From Marinospirillum alkaliphilum DSM 21637 (lineage in GTDB: Bacteria > Pseudomonadota > Gammaproteobacteria > Pseudomonadales > Halomonadaceae): 64,000 nucleotides of DNA. The first letter of the stretch is position 1, and each line of letters opens with the position of its first letter. The position numbers and the translations under genes are program-made. Positions 26,886 to 36,875 of the stretch are shown in pieces. The notes below the pieces were generated by a model. It was given only the letters and a program-made list of their open reading frames with translations. It had not been told where the DNA came from and made no database searches. The stretch is taken from positions 62,001 through 126,000 of the forward strand of contig NZ_FPJW01000006.1 of assembly GCF_900119735.1 (NCBI RefSeq), written 5' to 3'.

Positions 26886-27965
26886 TTACCAGAGGTTTTC
26901 AGCTTCCGGTGAACTCAGAATGGCTTGCACCAAGGCTCGGGTAATGGCACGCAGGCGGCTGTCCACCTGAGCCTCCACCACATTATTCTGTGAGGCTCGA
27001 CGGACCAGCACCACATCATTGCCCTTGCGGGCTTCAGCGACCATGCGCAGGTTGTAAACCTTGATGCCGGATATTTCGGTGACCAGCTGTTGTTGTACTT
27101 CCAACCGAATGACCTGGGGAGAGGTCGTGGCATACTGGATGTTATAGCTGCCAAACACCCTGCGCGCTTCATCCAGCAGGGCTTGATCGCTGGAGTTGAT
27201 CAGTTGCAATGCAACGCTGCCAGTGCGCAGGGGAACCAGAGCCAGATTGATGCGGCGCTGCTCACCGGCAGACAGGAACAACTGATTTCTCAAGGTATGG
27301 TGATCCGCTGCGGTGACCTGGTATTGGTAGTTGCCAGGTGCCACCAGTCGCATTTCACCTGATTGCAGTTGTTCATCACCGAGGCGAACCACTGCTGTGC
27401 GCGGTTCCAGCTCAAAGGTGATACGAGCAAAGTTCAGGTAACGAAAAATGTTCTGACGGATGCTGCCTGCTTCGTTGATCAAGCTGTTGCGGCTCAGGGT
27501 GGTACTTTCAGGCACATAAGCAGCAAATGCCATCAGGAATACCGCTTGGTCCTGCAGGGATAGCAGTTCGTGGCGACTGAGGGTGTTCAGATCAACACGG
27601 ATTTCACGTAGCAGATGTTCAGCGGTTCTTCGAGCGGCATCCGTGCTTAAAGTGGCTCTGACACGATAGCTGCCATCCACGCGCTGAGGTTCGGAATAAC
27701 TCACGCCTTGAAAATAGCTGCTGGATTGAATGCGCAGGCGATTTTCGATGGTATCGGTCACTTCGCCGCCATCCAGGCGGGTAATGCTTTCCATATCAGA
27801 GGCCACCGCAGCAATCACCATCTGCGACAGCTCTTGCAATGCGCTCTCTCTGGCTTCGGTGATGCTCTGGCCGTAACCTTCGGCGCTCAGTTGCTGAGCA
27901 TGCAGCTGTAGTGGAAGACAAGCCAGTAGCAGTGCTGTGAGCAGTGTGGTCAGTAGAGGCCTCAT
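26886..27965 (-). CDS. Exported LPP20-like protein of unknown function, third gene of an envelope operon
   Basis: A 359-residue protein with a Sec signal peptide ending near LHAQ (about 24). The segment SAEGYGQSITEARESALQEL resembles the LPP20 fold found in lipoproteins and flagellar-associated proteins. A beta-rich middle (NYQYQVTAADHHTLRNQLFL) resembles a PEGA-type surface domain. No known function is recognised. It begins 12 bases after the stop of the lipoprotein gene, so it is translated from the same message. The 177-base gap before the HD-GYP gene holds only a weak hairpin near 26812-26832. Confidence 0.75.
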   Translation of the reverse strand: MRPLLTTLLTALLLACLPLQLHAQQLSAEGYGQSITEARESALQELSQMVIAAVASDMESITRLDGGEVTDTIENRLRIQSSSYFQGVSYSEPQRVDGSYRVRATLSTDAARRTAEHLLREIRVDLNTLSRHELLSLQDQAVFLMAFAAYVPESTTLSRNSLINEAGSIRQNIFRYLNFARITFELEPRTAVVRLGDEQLQSGEMRLVAPGNYQYQVTAADHHTLRNQLFLSAGEQRRINLALVPLRTGSVALQLINSSDQALLDEARRVFGSYNIQYATTSPQVIRLEVQQQLVTEISGIKVYNLRMVAEARKGNDVVLVRRASQNNVVEAQVDSRLRAITRALVQAILSSPEAENLW

Positions 27966-27977
27966 GACACTTGTTCC

Positions 27978-29228
27978 TTATTCGATGATGATGTCGTCAG
28001 AATCAGTGAAACCAATGCGAATGACCAGAAAGGCGCCACTGTCCATCACACGGAAAATTCGACCTGGCCCGCGCCAGTGATCCTCCAGTTTAAACAGCAG
28101 ATCCATCACATCGCGGCTTTCACAGGTCAGAATGTAATCAAAGCTGCTGCTGCCGGCAGCGTTACGTCTGGCCTGGCTGCAGACCTGACTGAAAAGCTGG
28201 TGGATTGGGCGGCTGATGTCACCAACACCAGGTTCAGCGGATGCCACCACCTTGTAACTGCGACCCTGAGCTGATTCACGTTGCCAGGAAGCGGTTAACT
28301 GGTTTAACAGCTTGTCCGCTGAGTCATTGGCAGCTTCACCGAGAATGGCGCCGCTGCCGGAAACAACGCGTTCGGTGGAATAGCCGGTGGCGGCACCTAG
28401 CTGGTTGCCTGTGGCGGTGTAATAAGCGGTGGCAGTGACTGTTGCCTGTGACAGGGTGTTGCCAGCCAGGGTGCGGCTGGCGGTTTCGGCGGTGATGGCG
28501 ATGTAAATGTCACTACCGGTCTGTAATGCCAGCAGATAGGTTGGATCCAGAGTGCCGCTCAGTGCGGTGGCCTGTTGCACCACCTGGTTGATGCGCTCGG
28601 AGGCATCGGTCACCACCACGCGGAAGCCACGGCGTTGCAGGTATTCAGAAAACACAGTGGCTGCTTGTATGGAATGGGTTGAACGGTCGGCGGTAATCAC
28701 TGAAATCTGTGGATTGCTGACCTGAGCCGCAAGGCTGCTGGTGCTGCTGATGATATTGCGAGCAATCAGATCGTTGCGCAGGGTGTCCAGATTGATACGG
28801 AAAGCCCTTTCAATGCGATCCTGTTTGCCATCTGTACGACGACTGAGAATTTCACCTTCATGGGTGATGTAGTCCATCACGCGGCTGTAGAAGTGCTGCT
28901 CATGGCGGGCAAAGGCCTGGCGCTGTGTCTGATCATTCAGTAACGGTGTATTGCCACCCATTAATACAAACCACAGGGCTGCCTTGCGGGCATCCTGACG
29001 GGCCTCACTCATTGAATGGCCCAGCCCCGTGGCACGGACCAGCACTTCGGATGCGGAATAGGACTCAATCAGAACGGCCTGGCGAGAGATGGGTGGATCA
29101 CCTGCAGCAGGTGCAGCAGGTGCTTTTTTGCTGCTGGAACTGCTGCAGCCAATCAGTAACAGCAGGGTTGCCAGAAGGCACATCAGCAGTAGGTGAAACC
29201 TCAGGCGGCAGGCGGTGGTTCGGGTCAT
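27978..29228 (-). CDS. Outer-membrane lipoprotein of unknown function (DUF6175-like), second gene of an envelope operon
   Basis: A 416-residue protein with lipobox LLIGC (Cys28) followed by a Ser/Lys/Pro/Ala linker. The segment EVLVRATGLGHSMSEARQDA with ALWFVLMGGNTPLL resembles DUF6175-type proteins; the match is from memory and tentative. The middle looks like an alpha/beta nucleotide- or sugar-binding fold related to FlgT/TolB-N domains (LLALQTGSDIYIAITAE). No Lol-avoidance Asp at +2 is present (Ser follows Cys), so outer-membrane delivery is expected. It starts 3 bases after the barrel gene. Confidence 0.75.
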   Translation of the reverse strand: MTRTTACRLRFHLLLMCLLATLLLLIGCSSSSSKKAPAAPAAGDPPISRQAVLIESYSASEVLVRATGLGHSMSEARQDARKAALWFVLMGGNTPLLNDQTQRQAFARHEQHFYSRVMDYITHEGEILSRRTDGKQDRIERAFRINLDTLRNDLIARNIISSTSSLAAQVSNPQISVITADRSTHSIQAATVFSEYLQRRGFRVVVTDASERINQVVQQATALSGTLDPTYLLALQTGSDIYIAITAETASRTLAGNTLSQATVTATAYYTATGNQLGAATGYSTERVVSGSGAILGEAANDSADKLLNQLTASWQRESAQGRSYKVVASAEPGVGDISRPIHQLFSQVCSQARRNAAGSSSFDYILTCESRDVMDLLFKLEDHWRGPGRIFRVMDSGAFLVIRIGFTDSDDIIIE

Positions 29229-29231
29229 GGA

Positions 29232-31118
29232 TCAGAAGCTCCTGTTGTTTCTGTCACGCAGTTGATTGCACTGGTCCGAGGGGCGTGTCATCAGCCCGGC
29301 ATAGGGACCAGCAAAGTCCAGATGGATGGCCAGACTGATGCCCAGTGTCAATCCAGGCTGCATGTCGGCATCCACACGCCCTCCAGCCTTGTATTCTGCC
29401 CGGGTACTGAGGGGGTAGTGGTAACCTGCACTGGCAAGGATGCGGGTATTGGGACTGAAATAATACCCCAGACCGGCTTTGGGCGTGATGCCCCAAGTCA
29501 CCACCTGCAGCTCATCAAATGCCAGGACATCATCATACTGGTAAGCCTCGACGCCCAGATCAGCACCCAGCGAGGCATAAAGCCCCGAACTTAGGTGGGT
29601 TTGTTTTTCCAGGCCCAGATTGAAGCGAATGGCGCCACTGGATTCCAGATGGGAAAATACATCACTGCCATCATCACTGGCACCGAGTCCCAGCCCGAAA
29701 TTGAGCCACAGGCCGGACAATGAGGGGTTGTTTCGCAGGTAACCCAGATTGCCACTGAAACCCAGGTCAAAAAAGGTGGTGTCACCGGCACCAGTGAACT
29801 GCTCGTTAATGTCCAGGGCTGTGGCATGGTTGCTGATGCCCAGTGTGGCAAATACTCCTGTCCAGGGGTGCTCCACTGCCAGATCCGCTTCATCCACCCG
29901 GCCGTTGACCAGCCGTGCATAACTGGGTGTGCGTTGTTCGGCTGGTTGTGCCAGGCAGGTATTGCCAGGTTGATACACCTGTCCCCAGCCGATTTCCCGT
30001 TCACGATTGTTGATCACACGCCGAAAGGTAACCGGATGATCCACCCGAATGTCTTCCTGATTGCCAATGGCCAGTTGAATGGCCGCTGGCCGGGCACTCA
30101 GCACAGGAGTGCTGACGGCAAACATCCGGTGCTCTCTCAGACGGGCACTGAGGGCAAGCGTGGAGTCCTTGAAGGAGGATTTGAAGGCATCATCAAAAAT
30201 CTGCTGGGCATCACTGTTGCCTGGCAGGAACAGGGTTTCCACCGAAGCTCCGGCTGAAGCCCGTTGAGCGATACCATCAAGGCTGAAAACGGAAGCCTGT
30301 GCATCCACTTCAAGTGCCTTGCGAAAGGTCTGACCATCAAAACGGTAAATCAGCATGCGGGTGCGTGCCGGGGCATTAATGGAGGTTTCGTAAGCAATGT
30401 ATTTCACACCGCCAAAGGTGGTGCGTTCCACCTGCCGGATGGTGATGCTGCCCTGCAAGCGTGGCAGGTAAAAACCGAAGGCATAACCAGACGATACCAG
30501 CGCTTCCAGCACTTCGGCTGGCATGCCGGTGGCTCGGGCCTGCTCCCGCAGAAAGGTGCCTCGCTCCTGTGCATTCATTTCCTGATAACGGGCTTCTGCA
30601 GCGACACCCATAACCTGCTGCATCTGTGGTGCGATGTGGGTGTTCAAATGATTCAGCAGTCGGCGGTCAAACTCCCGGTAACTGTCGCTGCTTTCTGGCA
30701 AGGCTGGGATGCGTTCGTTCAGTGGCAGCTTATTGAAAGTGCGGGTGGCGGTGATGAAGCTGGCAGTATCACCCTCAAAGATCATCTGGTCATAACGGGA
30801 TGGCACCAGAAAGCTCATGTTGCTGGCCAGTACACGGTCAGCATCCGCCTGGCTCAGATTCACGGTCCAGCTGCCCACCGGTAGACAGAGGCCTTTCAGG
30901 TTGCAAAAGGTGACCGGGAATTGCATGCGTTGTGTTTCCAGCCCCAGACGTGACAAGGCCAGAACGGCCTGGCGTTCACTGGCTGCTACAGTATCATCCG
31001 CTGTCACCAGGGCTGGACGGCTGCTGGTCGACTGGGCGGTAGCGGGAGTGGACAGGAACAATGGCAAGATCAGCCCCAAAACCATTGGCAAGCTGAAAAG
31101 ATGATCGGATGGCCGCAT
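29232..31118 (-). CDS. Predicted outer-membrane beta-barrel protein, first gene of an envelope operon
   Basis: From MRPSDHL at 31118 (a longer frame starts at 31151), a 628-residue protein with a Sec signal peptide ending near ATAQ. It has a large N-terminal soluble region (about 30-400) and a C-terminal region (about 430-628) of alternating amphipathic strands such as [28 protein letters not shown] and [10 protein letters not shown], typical of small outer-membrane barrels. The chain ends in Phe. Two cysteines near the N-terminus (CNLKGLC) could form a disulfide. I recognise no family. It heads a tight three-gene operon with a lipoprotein and an LPP20-like protein, and is divergent from uvrB. 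Confidence 0.75.
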   Translation of the reverse strand: MRPSDHLFSLPMVLGLILPLFLSTPATAQSTSSRPALVTADDTVAASERQAVLALSRLGLETQRMQFPVTFCNLKGLCLPVGSWTVNLSQADADRVLASNMSFLVPSRYDQMIFEGDTASFITATRTFNKLPLNERIPALPESSDSYREFDRRLLNHLNTHIAPQMQQVMGVAAEARYQEMNAQERGTFLREQARATGMPAEVLEALVSSGYAFGFYLPRLQGSITIRQVERTTFGGVKYIAYETSINAPARTRMLIYRFDGQTFRKALEVDAQASVFSLDGIAQRASAGASVETLFLPGNSDAQQIFDDAFKSSFKDSTLALSARLREHRMFAVSTPVLSARPAAIQLAIGNQEDIRVDHPVTFRRVINNREREIGWGQVYQPGNTCLAQPAEQRTPSYARLVNGRVDEADLAVEHPWTGVFATLGISNHATALDINEQFTGAGDTTFFDLGFSGNLGYLRNNPSLSGLWLNFGLGLGASDDGSDVFSHLESSGAIRFNLGLEKQTHLSSGLYASLGADLGVEAYQYDDVLAFDELQVVTWGITPKAGLGYYFSPNTRILASAGYHYPLSTRAEYKAGGRVDADMQPGLTLGISLAIHLDFAGPYAGLMTRPSDQCNQLRDRNNRSF

Positions 31119-31284
31119 AGCCCGGAGTCTCCCTTGCGTTTCCAGTGACATGAATAGTGTTATTTTGACCGGTTCAATCAGTGCATCCTGTCCTCCCGAC
31201 CGATGTTATCATAATCCATGTCGGCAAAAGCTGAACCCTGTGTTTTGCCCTCAGTTCAGTCGCACCTTTCAGCCCGGAGTTGTC

Positions 31285-33303
31285 ATGAGTTCGCCTTTTG
31301 TTGTTCATTCCCGTTTTCAGCCCGCCGGTGATCAGCCCACCGCCATTGCTCAACTGGTGGACGGACTGGAGCAGGGCCTGGCACACCAGACCCTGTTGGG
31401 TGTGACGGGTTCAGGCAAAACCTTCACCATGGCCAAGGTGATTGAAGCGGTGCAGCGTCCAACCCTGATTCTGGCACATAACAAAACGCTGGCCGCCCAG
31501 CTTTACGGGGAGTTCAAACAGTTTTTCCCGAACAATGCGGTGGAGTATTTTGTTTCTTATTACGACTATTACCAGCCGGAAGCCTATGTGCCTTCGAGTG
31601 ACACCTTCATTGAGAAGGATGCCTCGATCAACGAACACATCGAGCAGATGCGCCTGTCAGCCACCAAGGCGCTGCTGGAGCGGGACGACACCATCATTGT
31701 GGCTACGGTGTCTTCCATCTATGGTCTGGGTGATCCTTCGGCCTACCTGAAAATGGTGGTGCATCTGGATCGTGGTGAACCCATGAACCAGCGCCAGTTG
31801 CTGCGTCGCATGGCCGAACTGCAGTATACCCGCAACGATCTGGATTTCCGGCGTGCCACCTTCCGGGTGCGTGGTGATGTGATCGATATCTTTCCTGCTG
31901 AATCCGAGTATGAAGCGGTGCGGGTGGAACTGTTTGATGATGAAATCGAACAGATCAGCCTGTTTGACCCCTTGACCGGTGAGGTGCTGCGCAAAGTGCC
32001 GCGTTACACCATCTACCCGAAAAGCCATTACGTGACGCCAAGGGAAACCATTTTGCAGGCCGTTGACCACATCAAGGATGAGCTGCGTCAGCGGCTGGAT
32101 TATCTGCGCAAGAATGATCGGCTGGTGGAAGCGCAGCGGCTGGAGCAGCGCTGCCTGTATGACATTGAAATGATGGTGGAGCTGGGTTACTGCAACGGCA
32201 TTGAAAACTACTCGCGCTACCTGTCTGGCCGTGAGCCGGGGCTGGCACCACCGACCTTTTTTGATTACCTGCCGGCCCATGCCCTGCTGATGATTGATGA
32301 ATCTCACGTGACTGTGCCGCAGATCGGGGCCATGTACAAAGGGGATCGTTCACGCAAGGAAACCCTGGTGGAGTATGGTTTTCGCCTGCCTTCCGCGCTG
32401 GACAACCGACCGCTGCGCTTTGAGGAATGGGAAGCGCTGGCGCCACAGATGATTTTTGTATCCGCCACGCCCTCCACCTATGAGGCAGAGCATGCCGGGC
32501 AAGTGGTGGAGCAGGTGGTGCGTCCCACCGGTCTGCTGGACCCTGTTGTTGAGGTTCGCCCGGCGCAGCAGCAGGTGGATGATTTGCTCGGTGAAATCAG
32601 CAAGGTGGTGGCAGAAGGTGAGCGGGTGCTGGTCACTACCCTGACCAAACGCATGGCAGAAGACCTGACCGAGTATCTGGCGGAACATGGGGTGAAGGTG
32701 CGTTATCTGCATTCCGACATCGACACCGTGGAGCGGGTAGAAATCATCCGCGATCTGCGCCTGGGTGAGTTTGATGTGCTGGTGGGCATCAACCTGCTGC
32801 GCGAAGGTCTGGACATGCCAGAGGTCTCGCTGGTGGCCATTCTGGATGCCGATAAGGAAGGCTTCCTGCGCTCCGAGCGTTCACTGATTCAGACGCTGGG
32901 GCGGGCTGCCCGTAATGCCAAGGGGCGGGCGATTTTTTATGCTGATCGCATCACCGGCTCGATGCAGCGAGCGATGGAAGAAACCGAGCGACGTCGCCAC
33001 AAACAGATGGCCTACAACGCCGAGCGGGGCATTGTGCCACAAACCGTACACAAATCGGTGCAGGACATTCTTGAAGGTGCTCAGGCCCCCGGTAAACGGG
33101 ATCGCAAGCAGGATCGCCGCAAGGTGGCTGAACCGGCTGCCGGGTATGGCACTGAAACACCTCAGACGCCAGCAGAACTGGATAAACTCATGGCCCGACT
33201 GGAAGACGAAATGTTCAGCGCAGCCAAAAACCTGGAGTTTGAAAAGGCTGCGGGTATCCGTGATCGTTTGCAGGAACTGCAGAATCAACGCATCAGCATG
33301 TGA
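31285..33303 (+). CDS. uvrB: Excinuclease ABC subunit UvrB
   Basis: A 672-residue nucleotide-excision-repair helicase. It verifies damage delivered by UvrA and recruits UvrC. Walker A is GVTGSGKT (near 38-45), the beta-hairpin follows in [20 protein letters not shown], the helicase domain has [16 protein letters not shown], and the UvrC-binding UVR motif lies at the end. The start with ggag ahead (31275-31278) is preferred to the 45-codon-longer frame from 31150. No convincing LexA box is visible in the promoter region. Confidence 0.97.
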   Translation: MSSPFVVHSRFQPAGDQPTAIAQLVDGLEQGLAHQTLLGVTGSGKTFTMAKVIEAVQRPTLILAHNKTLAAQLYGEFKQFFPNNAVEYFVSYYDYYQPEAYVPSSDTFIEKDASINEHIEQMRLSATKALLERDDTIIVATVSSIYGLGDPSAYLKMVVHLDRGEPMNQRQLLRRMAELQYTRNDLDFRRATFRVRGDVIDIFPAESEYEAVRVELFDDEIEQISLFDPLTGEVLRKVPRYTIYPKSHYVTPRETILQAVDHIKDELRQRLDYLRKNDRLVEAQRLEQRCLYDIEMMVELGYCNGIENYSRYLSGREPGLAPPTFFDYLPAHALLMIDESHVTVPQIGAMYKGDRSRKETLVEYGFRLPSALDNRPLRFEEWEALAPQMIFVSATPSTYEAEHAGQVVEQVVRPTGLLDPVVEVRPAQQQVDDLLGEISKVVAEGERVLVTTLTKRMAEDLTEYLAEHGVKVRYLHSDIDTVERVEIIRDLRLGEFDVLVGINLLREGLDMPEVSLVAILDADKEGFLRSERSLIQTLGRAARNAKGRAIFYADRITGSMQRAMEETERRRHKQMAYNAERGIVPQTVHKSVQDILEGAQAPGKRDRKQDRRKVAEPAAGYGTETPQTPAELDKLMARLEDEMFSAAKNLEFEKAAGIRDRLQELQNQRISM

Positions 33304-33965
33304 TGGCTAAGCCAGGAAGCCTCTTACACGGACCAGAGAAACAGAAAATGAAGAATCCAACACCCACAACCAGCCATTTTGACCGTTCTGCCCGAGACTG
33401 GGACCAGCGCCCCATGTCACAACAACTGGCGGTGGTGGCCGAGCGACTGCTGTCGCGGTTGACCCTGAACAGCGACCAGCACTGGCTGGACTTCGGTGCC
33501 GGAACCGGACTGCTGAGCCTGCCGCTGGCGCAGCAGGTGGCACAGGTCACGGCACTGGATACTTCCGCTGCGATGCTGGCCGTGCTGGCGGAAAAAGGAC
33601 AGACCAACATCCAGACCCTGCAGCAGGACGTGTTTGCCGGGCTGCCAGCAGTTTATGCCGGTGTGGTCAGTTGCATGGCATTACACCATGTTGAAGACAC
33701 GCTGGGGTTGCTGCGGATCTTTCATCAGCACCTGCAACCCGCAGGACAGCTGGCACTGGTGGACCTTTATGCTGAAGACGGCAGCTTTCATGGCGACAAT
33801 GAGGGTAAGGGTGTCAAACACCTGGGGTTTGAACCGGCAGAGCTGCAGGCACTGGCTGAGCAGGCTGGCTTCCAGGCAGTGACCTTCACCGAAATCCTGC
33901 ACCTGCAACACCGCAATGGTCGGGATTACCCACTGTTCCTGATGCAGGCTCGGGCTTCAGGCTGA
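33303..33965 (+). CDS. Class I SAM-dependent methyltransferase
   Basis: A methyltransferase with the SAM-binding glycine motif LDFGAGTGLLSLPLA, acidic motif II (TALDTSAAML), and the post-motif CMALHHVED typical of UbiE-like small-molecule methyltransferases. The likely start is MKNPTP at 33348 (206 residues). ATG at 33303 would overlap the uvrB stop by one base and add 15 residues. The substrate is unknown. It is probably cotranscribed with uvrB. Confidence 0.85.
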   Translation: MAKPGSLLHGPEKQKMKNPTPTTSHFDRSARDWDQRPMSQQLAVVAERLLSRLTLNSDQHWLDFGAGTGLLSLPLAQQVAQVTALDTSAAMLAVLAEKGQTNIQTLQQDVFAGLPAVYAGVVSCMALHHVEDTLGLLRIFHQHLQPAGQLALVDLYAEDGSFHGDNEGKGVKHLGFEPAELQALAEQAGFQAVTFTEILHLQHRNGRDYPLFLMQARASG

Positions 33966-34005
33966 GCTGTTTGCTGGTTACGGTCTGGTTGTCAGCTCTT
34001 GCTGT

Positions 34006-34090
34006 GTTTAGAGCGCCTGCAGCTTGTTTGTCAGCTTTTTTGACGTTTAGGGCGCCTGCGGCTTGTTTCGTCAGCTTTTTTGACGTTTAG
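34006..34090. repeat. Tandem ~40-bp repeat copying the 3' end of the response regulator gene
   Basis: Copies at 34006-34044 and 34045-34084 differ by two substitutions and one base. A third partial copy starts at 34085. The unit contains the last codons and stop of the response regulator (tcagcttttttgacgttta, stop at 34071-34073), so the gene's 3' end has been duplicated beyond its stop codon. It also contains a gtca/tgac inverted repeat around a T-run. Confidence 0.8.
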
Positions 34091-34460
34091 AGAGCGCCTT
34101 ACGGATGGCGTTGTCAATGTCCTGGCTCTTGAAGGGCTTGATGATGTAACCATCCGCACCGGTGCGAATGGCCTGCTGCACGGTGCCGACATCATTGTTG
34201 GCAGTCACCATGATCACCACAATGTTGGCACTGATGGTCTTGATGCTGGCCAGGGCATCCAGGCCACTGATGTCTGGCATATTGATATCAAGGCAGACTA
34301 CATCGGGTTTGTAGATATTGGTTTTTTCAATCGCACTGTGGCCACCACTGGCCAGTGCCACCACATCATAACCCAGGTCTTTCAGCAACTCTTTCAGCAT
34401 GTCACGCACCAGCGGTTCATCATCAACAACCAGGACGCGCAGGGAAGAGTTCTGTGACAT
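34071..34460 (-). CDS. Single-domain CheY-like response regulator
   Basis: A 129-residue receiver domain with no output domain. It has the acidic pocket VVDDEP (near 11-16), the phospho-acceptor Asp in VVCLDINMPD (about 58), the Thr of MVTANND and the Lys of IIKPFKS. It probably acts by protein interaction, in phosphorelay or motility signalling. It starts 7 bases downstream of the cobC stop, with gagg as ribosome site, so it can be transcribed as the last gene of the leftward cobalamin operon. No kinase is nearby. Confidence 0.9.
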   Translation of the reverse strand: MSQNSSLRVLVVDDEPLVRDMLKELLKDLGYDVVALASGGHSAIEKTNIYKPDVVCLDINMPDISGLDALASIKTISANIVVIMVTANNDVGTVQQAIRTGADGYIIKPFKSQDIDNAIRKALSKRQKS

Positions 34461-34467
34461 GAAAACC

Positions 34468-35034
34468 TCAATCGGAAAGTGTGGACTGATGGGTATAAAT
34501 CAGCCTTGCTTTTTTACCATATTTTGCCTTGACTGACCAGTCGGCGGGATTTGTCGGAATTGGCAGACCCTGACAGATCATGTCTGCTGCGGTCATCCAT
34601 CCGGCATGGCCTACGGCCAGATGCAACTGCAGCTGAGGTTTGTTTTGCAGCCAGTTGTTCACCCGTGCAAACAGCTGCGTCAGGGTTTCTCCACCGCCGG
34701 GGGCATGGTCGGCAAAGTGTTGGCACCAGTGATCCATTTCTTCCCGGTTGATGGTTGACCAGGGGCGGCCATCCCAGTCACCGAAATCAAACTCGATCAA
34801 TGCCGGATCCACCTGCAGCTGCCAGCCCAGTTGCGCCAGTTGTTCACCAACCAGCCGACTGCGCTGCAAGGGGCTGACGTGAATCACCGGCTCAGCTTGC
34901 AGGCGTCGTGCGGTGCGGCGGATATGATCAGCCAGGCGGCGAATGCGACGCGGGTCCACTGTAACATCTGTTTGCCCCAGGCAGATGCCTGCGACCTGCT
35001 GAGGCCGAGGATGACGCCAGATGATCACGGGCAT
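34468..35034 (-). CDS. cobC: Alpha-ribazole phosphatase, histidine phosphatase family (CobC-type)
   Basis: A 188-residue histidine-phosphatase protein. The catalytic motif reads RHPRP (near 7-11), the form usual for cobalamin-cluster members in several proteobacteria, instead of RHGE. The second catalytic His lies in HLAVGHAGW and the acidic residue in EFDFGDWDG. It removes the 5'-phosphate from alpha-ribazole phosphate or adenosylcobalamin phosphate at the end of nucleotide-loop assembly. It overlaps cobS by 10 bases. Confidence 0.85.
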   Translation of the reverse strand: MPVIIWRHPRPQQVAGICLGQTDVTVDPRRIRRLADHIRRTARRLQAEPVIHVSPLQRSRLVGEQLAQLGWQLQVDPALIEFDFGDWDGRPWSTINREEMDHWCQHFADHAPGGGETLTQLFARVNNWLQNKPQLQLHLAVGHAGWMTAADMICQGLPIPTNPADWSVKAKYGKKARLIYTHQSTLSD

Positions 35035-35819
35035 AACAGCACCAGTCCGGCGTAAGCGGCCAGTTCCGTCAGTTGCTGGGTGGCTCCGAGGCCATCACCG
35101 GTGTAGCCTCCCAGGCGTCTGTGCAGCAGGCGGGCCATGTACCAGCCTGTCAGCAACATCAGCAGCAGGGGTAATAACCAACCATACCACTGGGTATCCG
35201 GTAGTAGCAGATGGCTCAGCAGCAGGGCCGGTGAAAGGGTCGCCAGGGCAAACAGGGCTTGTTGCAGGCTGAGGTGTTGCGCCAGCGGTTTGGCCTTGGC
35301 GTGATCCAGGTCACCGGCATAGTCCAGTCGGTGAATCAGCAGGATGCTGAACCAGCGGGAAAAGCCGTGTGCCAGCACCAGTGCCACCACGGCCCAGAGC
35401 AGCGGCAGGCTGGCCAGCAGCGCAACTTTTAATGCCAGTGCCAGCACCAGGCCCAGGGTGCCATAGGTGCCCAGCCGTGAATCTTTCATGATCTCCAGCG
35501 CGCGCTCACGGGTGAAACCGCCACCCAGCCCATCACAGGTATCAGCCAGGCCATCTTCGTGAAAGGCACCGGTGAGCCGGATACTGAAAGCGGTGCTGCC
35601 GATGGCTGCCACCCAGGGGTTGAACAACCAGAACAGCAGTGCAAAAACACCGGCTGTCAGGCTACCCACCAGCAGACCGGTGAAAGGAAACCAGCGGGCA
35701 GACTGATGCAGCCATTGTGGCTGATAGTCGGGCAGTGCCGGAACCGGCAGGCGTGTCAGAAACTGGATGGCCACCAGCAGCAGTTTCAGTTCATGTCGCA
35801 GCCGTTGGATGTATTTCAT
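35025..35819 (-). CDS. cobS: Cobalamin synthase CobS (adenosylcobinamide-GDP ribazoletransferase)
   Basis: A 264-residue integral membrane enzyme that joins adenosylcobinamide-GDP with alpha-ribazole (phosphate). Family motifs include LLVAIQFLTRLPVP near the N-terminus and the metal-binding GAFHEDGLADTCDGLGGG, followed by several hydrophobic helices. It overlaps cobT by 4 bases upstream and cobC by 10 bases downstream. Confidence 0.96.
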   Translation of the reverse strand: MKYIQRLRHELKLLLVAIQFLTRLPVPALPDYQPQWLHQSARWFPFTGLLVGSLTAGVFALLFWLFNPWVAAIGSTAFSIRLTGAFHEDGLADTCDGLGGGFTRERALEIMKDSRLGTYGTLGLVLALALKVALLASLPLLWAVVALVLAHGFSRWFSILLIHRLDYAGDLDHAKAKPLAQHLSLQQALFALATLSPALLLSHLLLPDTQWYGWLLPLLLMLLTGWYMARLLHRRLGGYTGDGLGATQQLTELAAYAGLVLLCP

Positions 35820-36871
35820 GGCATTTTTTCACTGACACCGGCATCTGTAAAGCTGGCCATATCGTTCAGAAAGGCCAGTGCCGACTGCAGCAGCGGATAA
35901 GCCAGCACGGCACCGGTGCCTTCTCCCAGTCTCAGATCCAGATCCAGCAGGGGGCTGGCATTCAACAGCTGCAGCAGGTGGCGATGGCCCGGTTCCGCTG
36001 AGGCATGGCTGAACACGGCAAAGTCCTTGATGCCCGGTTGCAGGTGTTCAGCCACCAGTAAGGCGCTGCAGGCAATAAAACCATCCATCAGCAGGATGCG
36101 ACGCTCACTGGCGGCTTGCAGCAGAGCACCGGTCATCATGGCAATTTCCAGTCCACCCAGTGTGGCCAGAATTTCCAGCGGATTTTTAACCTGACGATGT
36201 TTATGCAGGACCTGCTCCAGAATGGCCTGTTTGTGTGCCAGTCCGGCATCATCCAGTCCGGTACCACGCCCGATGCACTGATCCAGCGGCAGCTTGCCGA
36301 GTTTGCTCAGCAGCAGGCTGGCCGCGGAGGTGTTGCCGATGCCCATTTCACCCACCACCAGCAGGTTGCCCGGTGCCTCACGCACCAGTGCCATGCCGCA
36401 GAACACCGCTTGCAGGCACTCTTCAGCATTCATGGCTGCGGTCTGCAGGCTGTTGCGGGTGCCACGCATGACTTTTTTCTGCAGCAGGTCCGGGTGAGGG
36501 GCAAAGTCCGCATCCACGCCGGCATCCACCACTTTCAGGGTCAGGCCATGCTGACGGGCAAAGACATTGATGGCCGCGCCACCAGCCAGGAAGTTGAGCA
36601 CCATCTGCTGGGTGACGGCTTTTGGAAAGGCGGAAATGCCTTCATCGGTCAGGCCGTGATCGGCTGCAAACACCCGGATCTGCGGCTGCTGGATGGCGGG
36701 AGTGGCCGTGTTCAGTATCAGGCCCAGCTGCAGGGCCAGGGCTTCAAGCTGACCCAGCGAGCCGGGCGGCTTGGTTTTCTGGTCGATGCGCTGCTGCAGC
36801 TGCTGTTGCAGGGTCGGGTTGTGCAGACGGGGCAGGTTCGGCAGTTCGAGGCGGTGACGGGCAGTGAACAT
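35816..36871 (-). CDS. cobT: Nicotinate-nucleotide--dimethylbenzimidazole phosphoribosyltransferase CobT
   Basis: A 351-residue enzyme that activates the lower ligand base by forming alpha-ribazole phosphate. Signature segments are KPPGSLGQLEALA, VFAADHGLTDEGISAFP, GEMGIGNTSAASLLL and the C-terminal RLGEGTGAVLAYPLL with the catalytic Glu. The start at MFTARHR (36871) lies 4 bases after the stop of the ABC ATPase gene. The longer frame to 37051 would sit inside that gene and is rejected. The dimethylbenzimidazole source (bluB or import) is not in the window. Confidence 0.96.
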   Translation of the reverse strand: MFTARHRLELPNLPRLHNPTLQQQLQQRIDQKTKPPGSLGQLEALALQLGLILNTATPAIQQPQIRVFAADHGLTDEGISAFPKAVTQQMVLNFLAGGAAINVFARQHGLTLKVVDAGVDADFAPHPDLLQKKVMRGTRNSLQTAAMNAEECLQAVFCGMALVREAPGNLLVVGEMGIGNTSAASLLLSKLGKLPLDQCIGRGTGLDDAGLAHKQAILEQVLHKHRQVKNPLEILATLGGLEIAMMTGALLQAASERRILLMDGFIACSALLVAEHLQPGIKDFAVFSHASAEPGHRHLLQLLNASPLLDLDLRLGEGTGAVLAYPLLQSALAFLNDMASFTDAGVSEKMP

Positions 36872-36875
36872 GGCT

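Noticed and set aside
31119-31284. LexA box upstream of uvrB
   Set aside because: No CTG-N10-CAG pattern was found in this stretch by eye.
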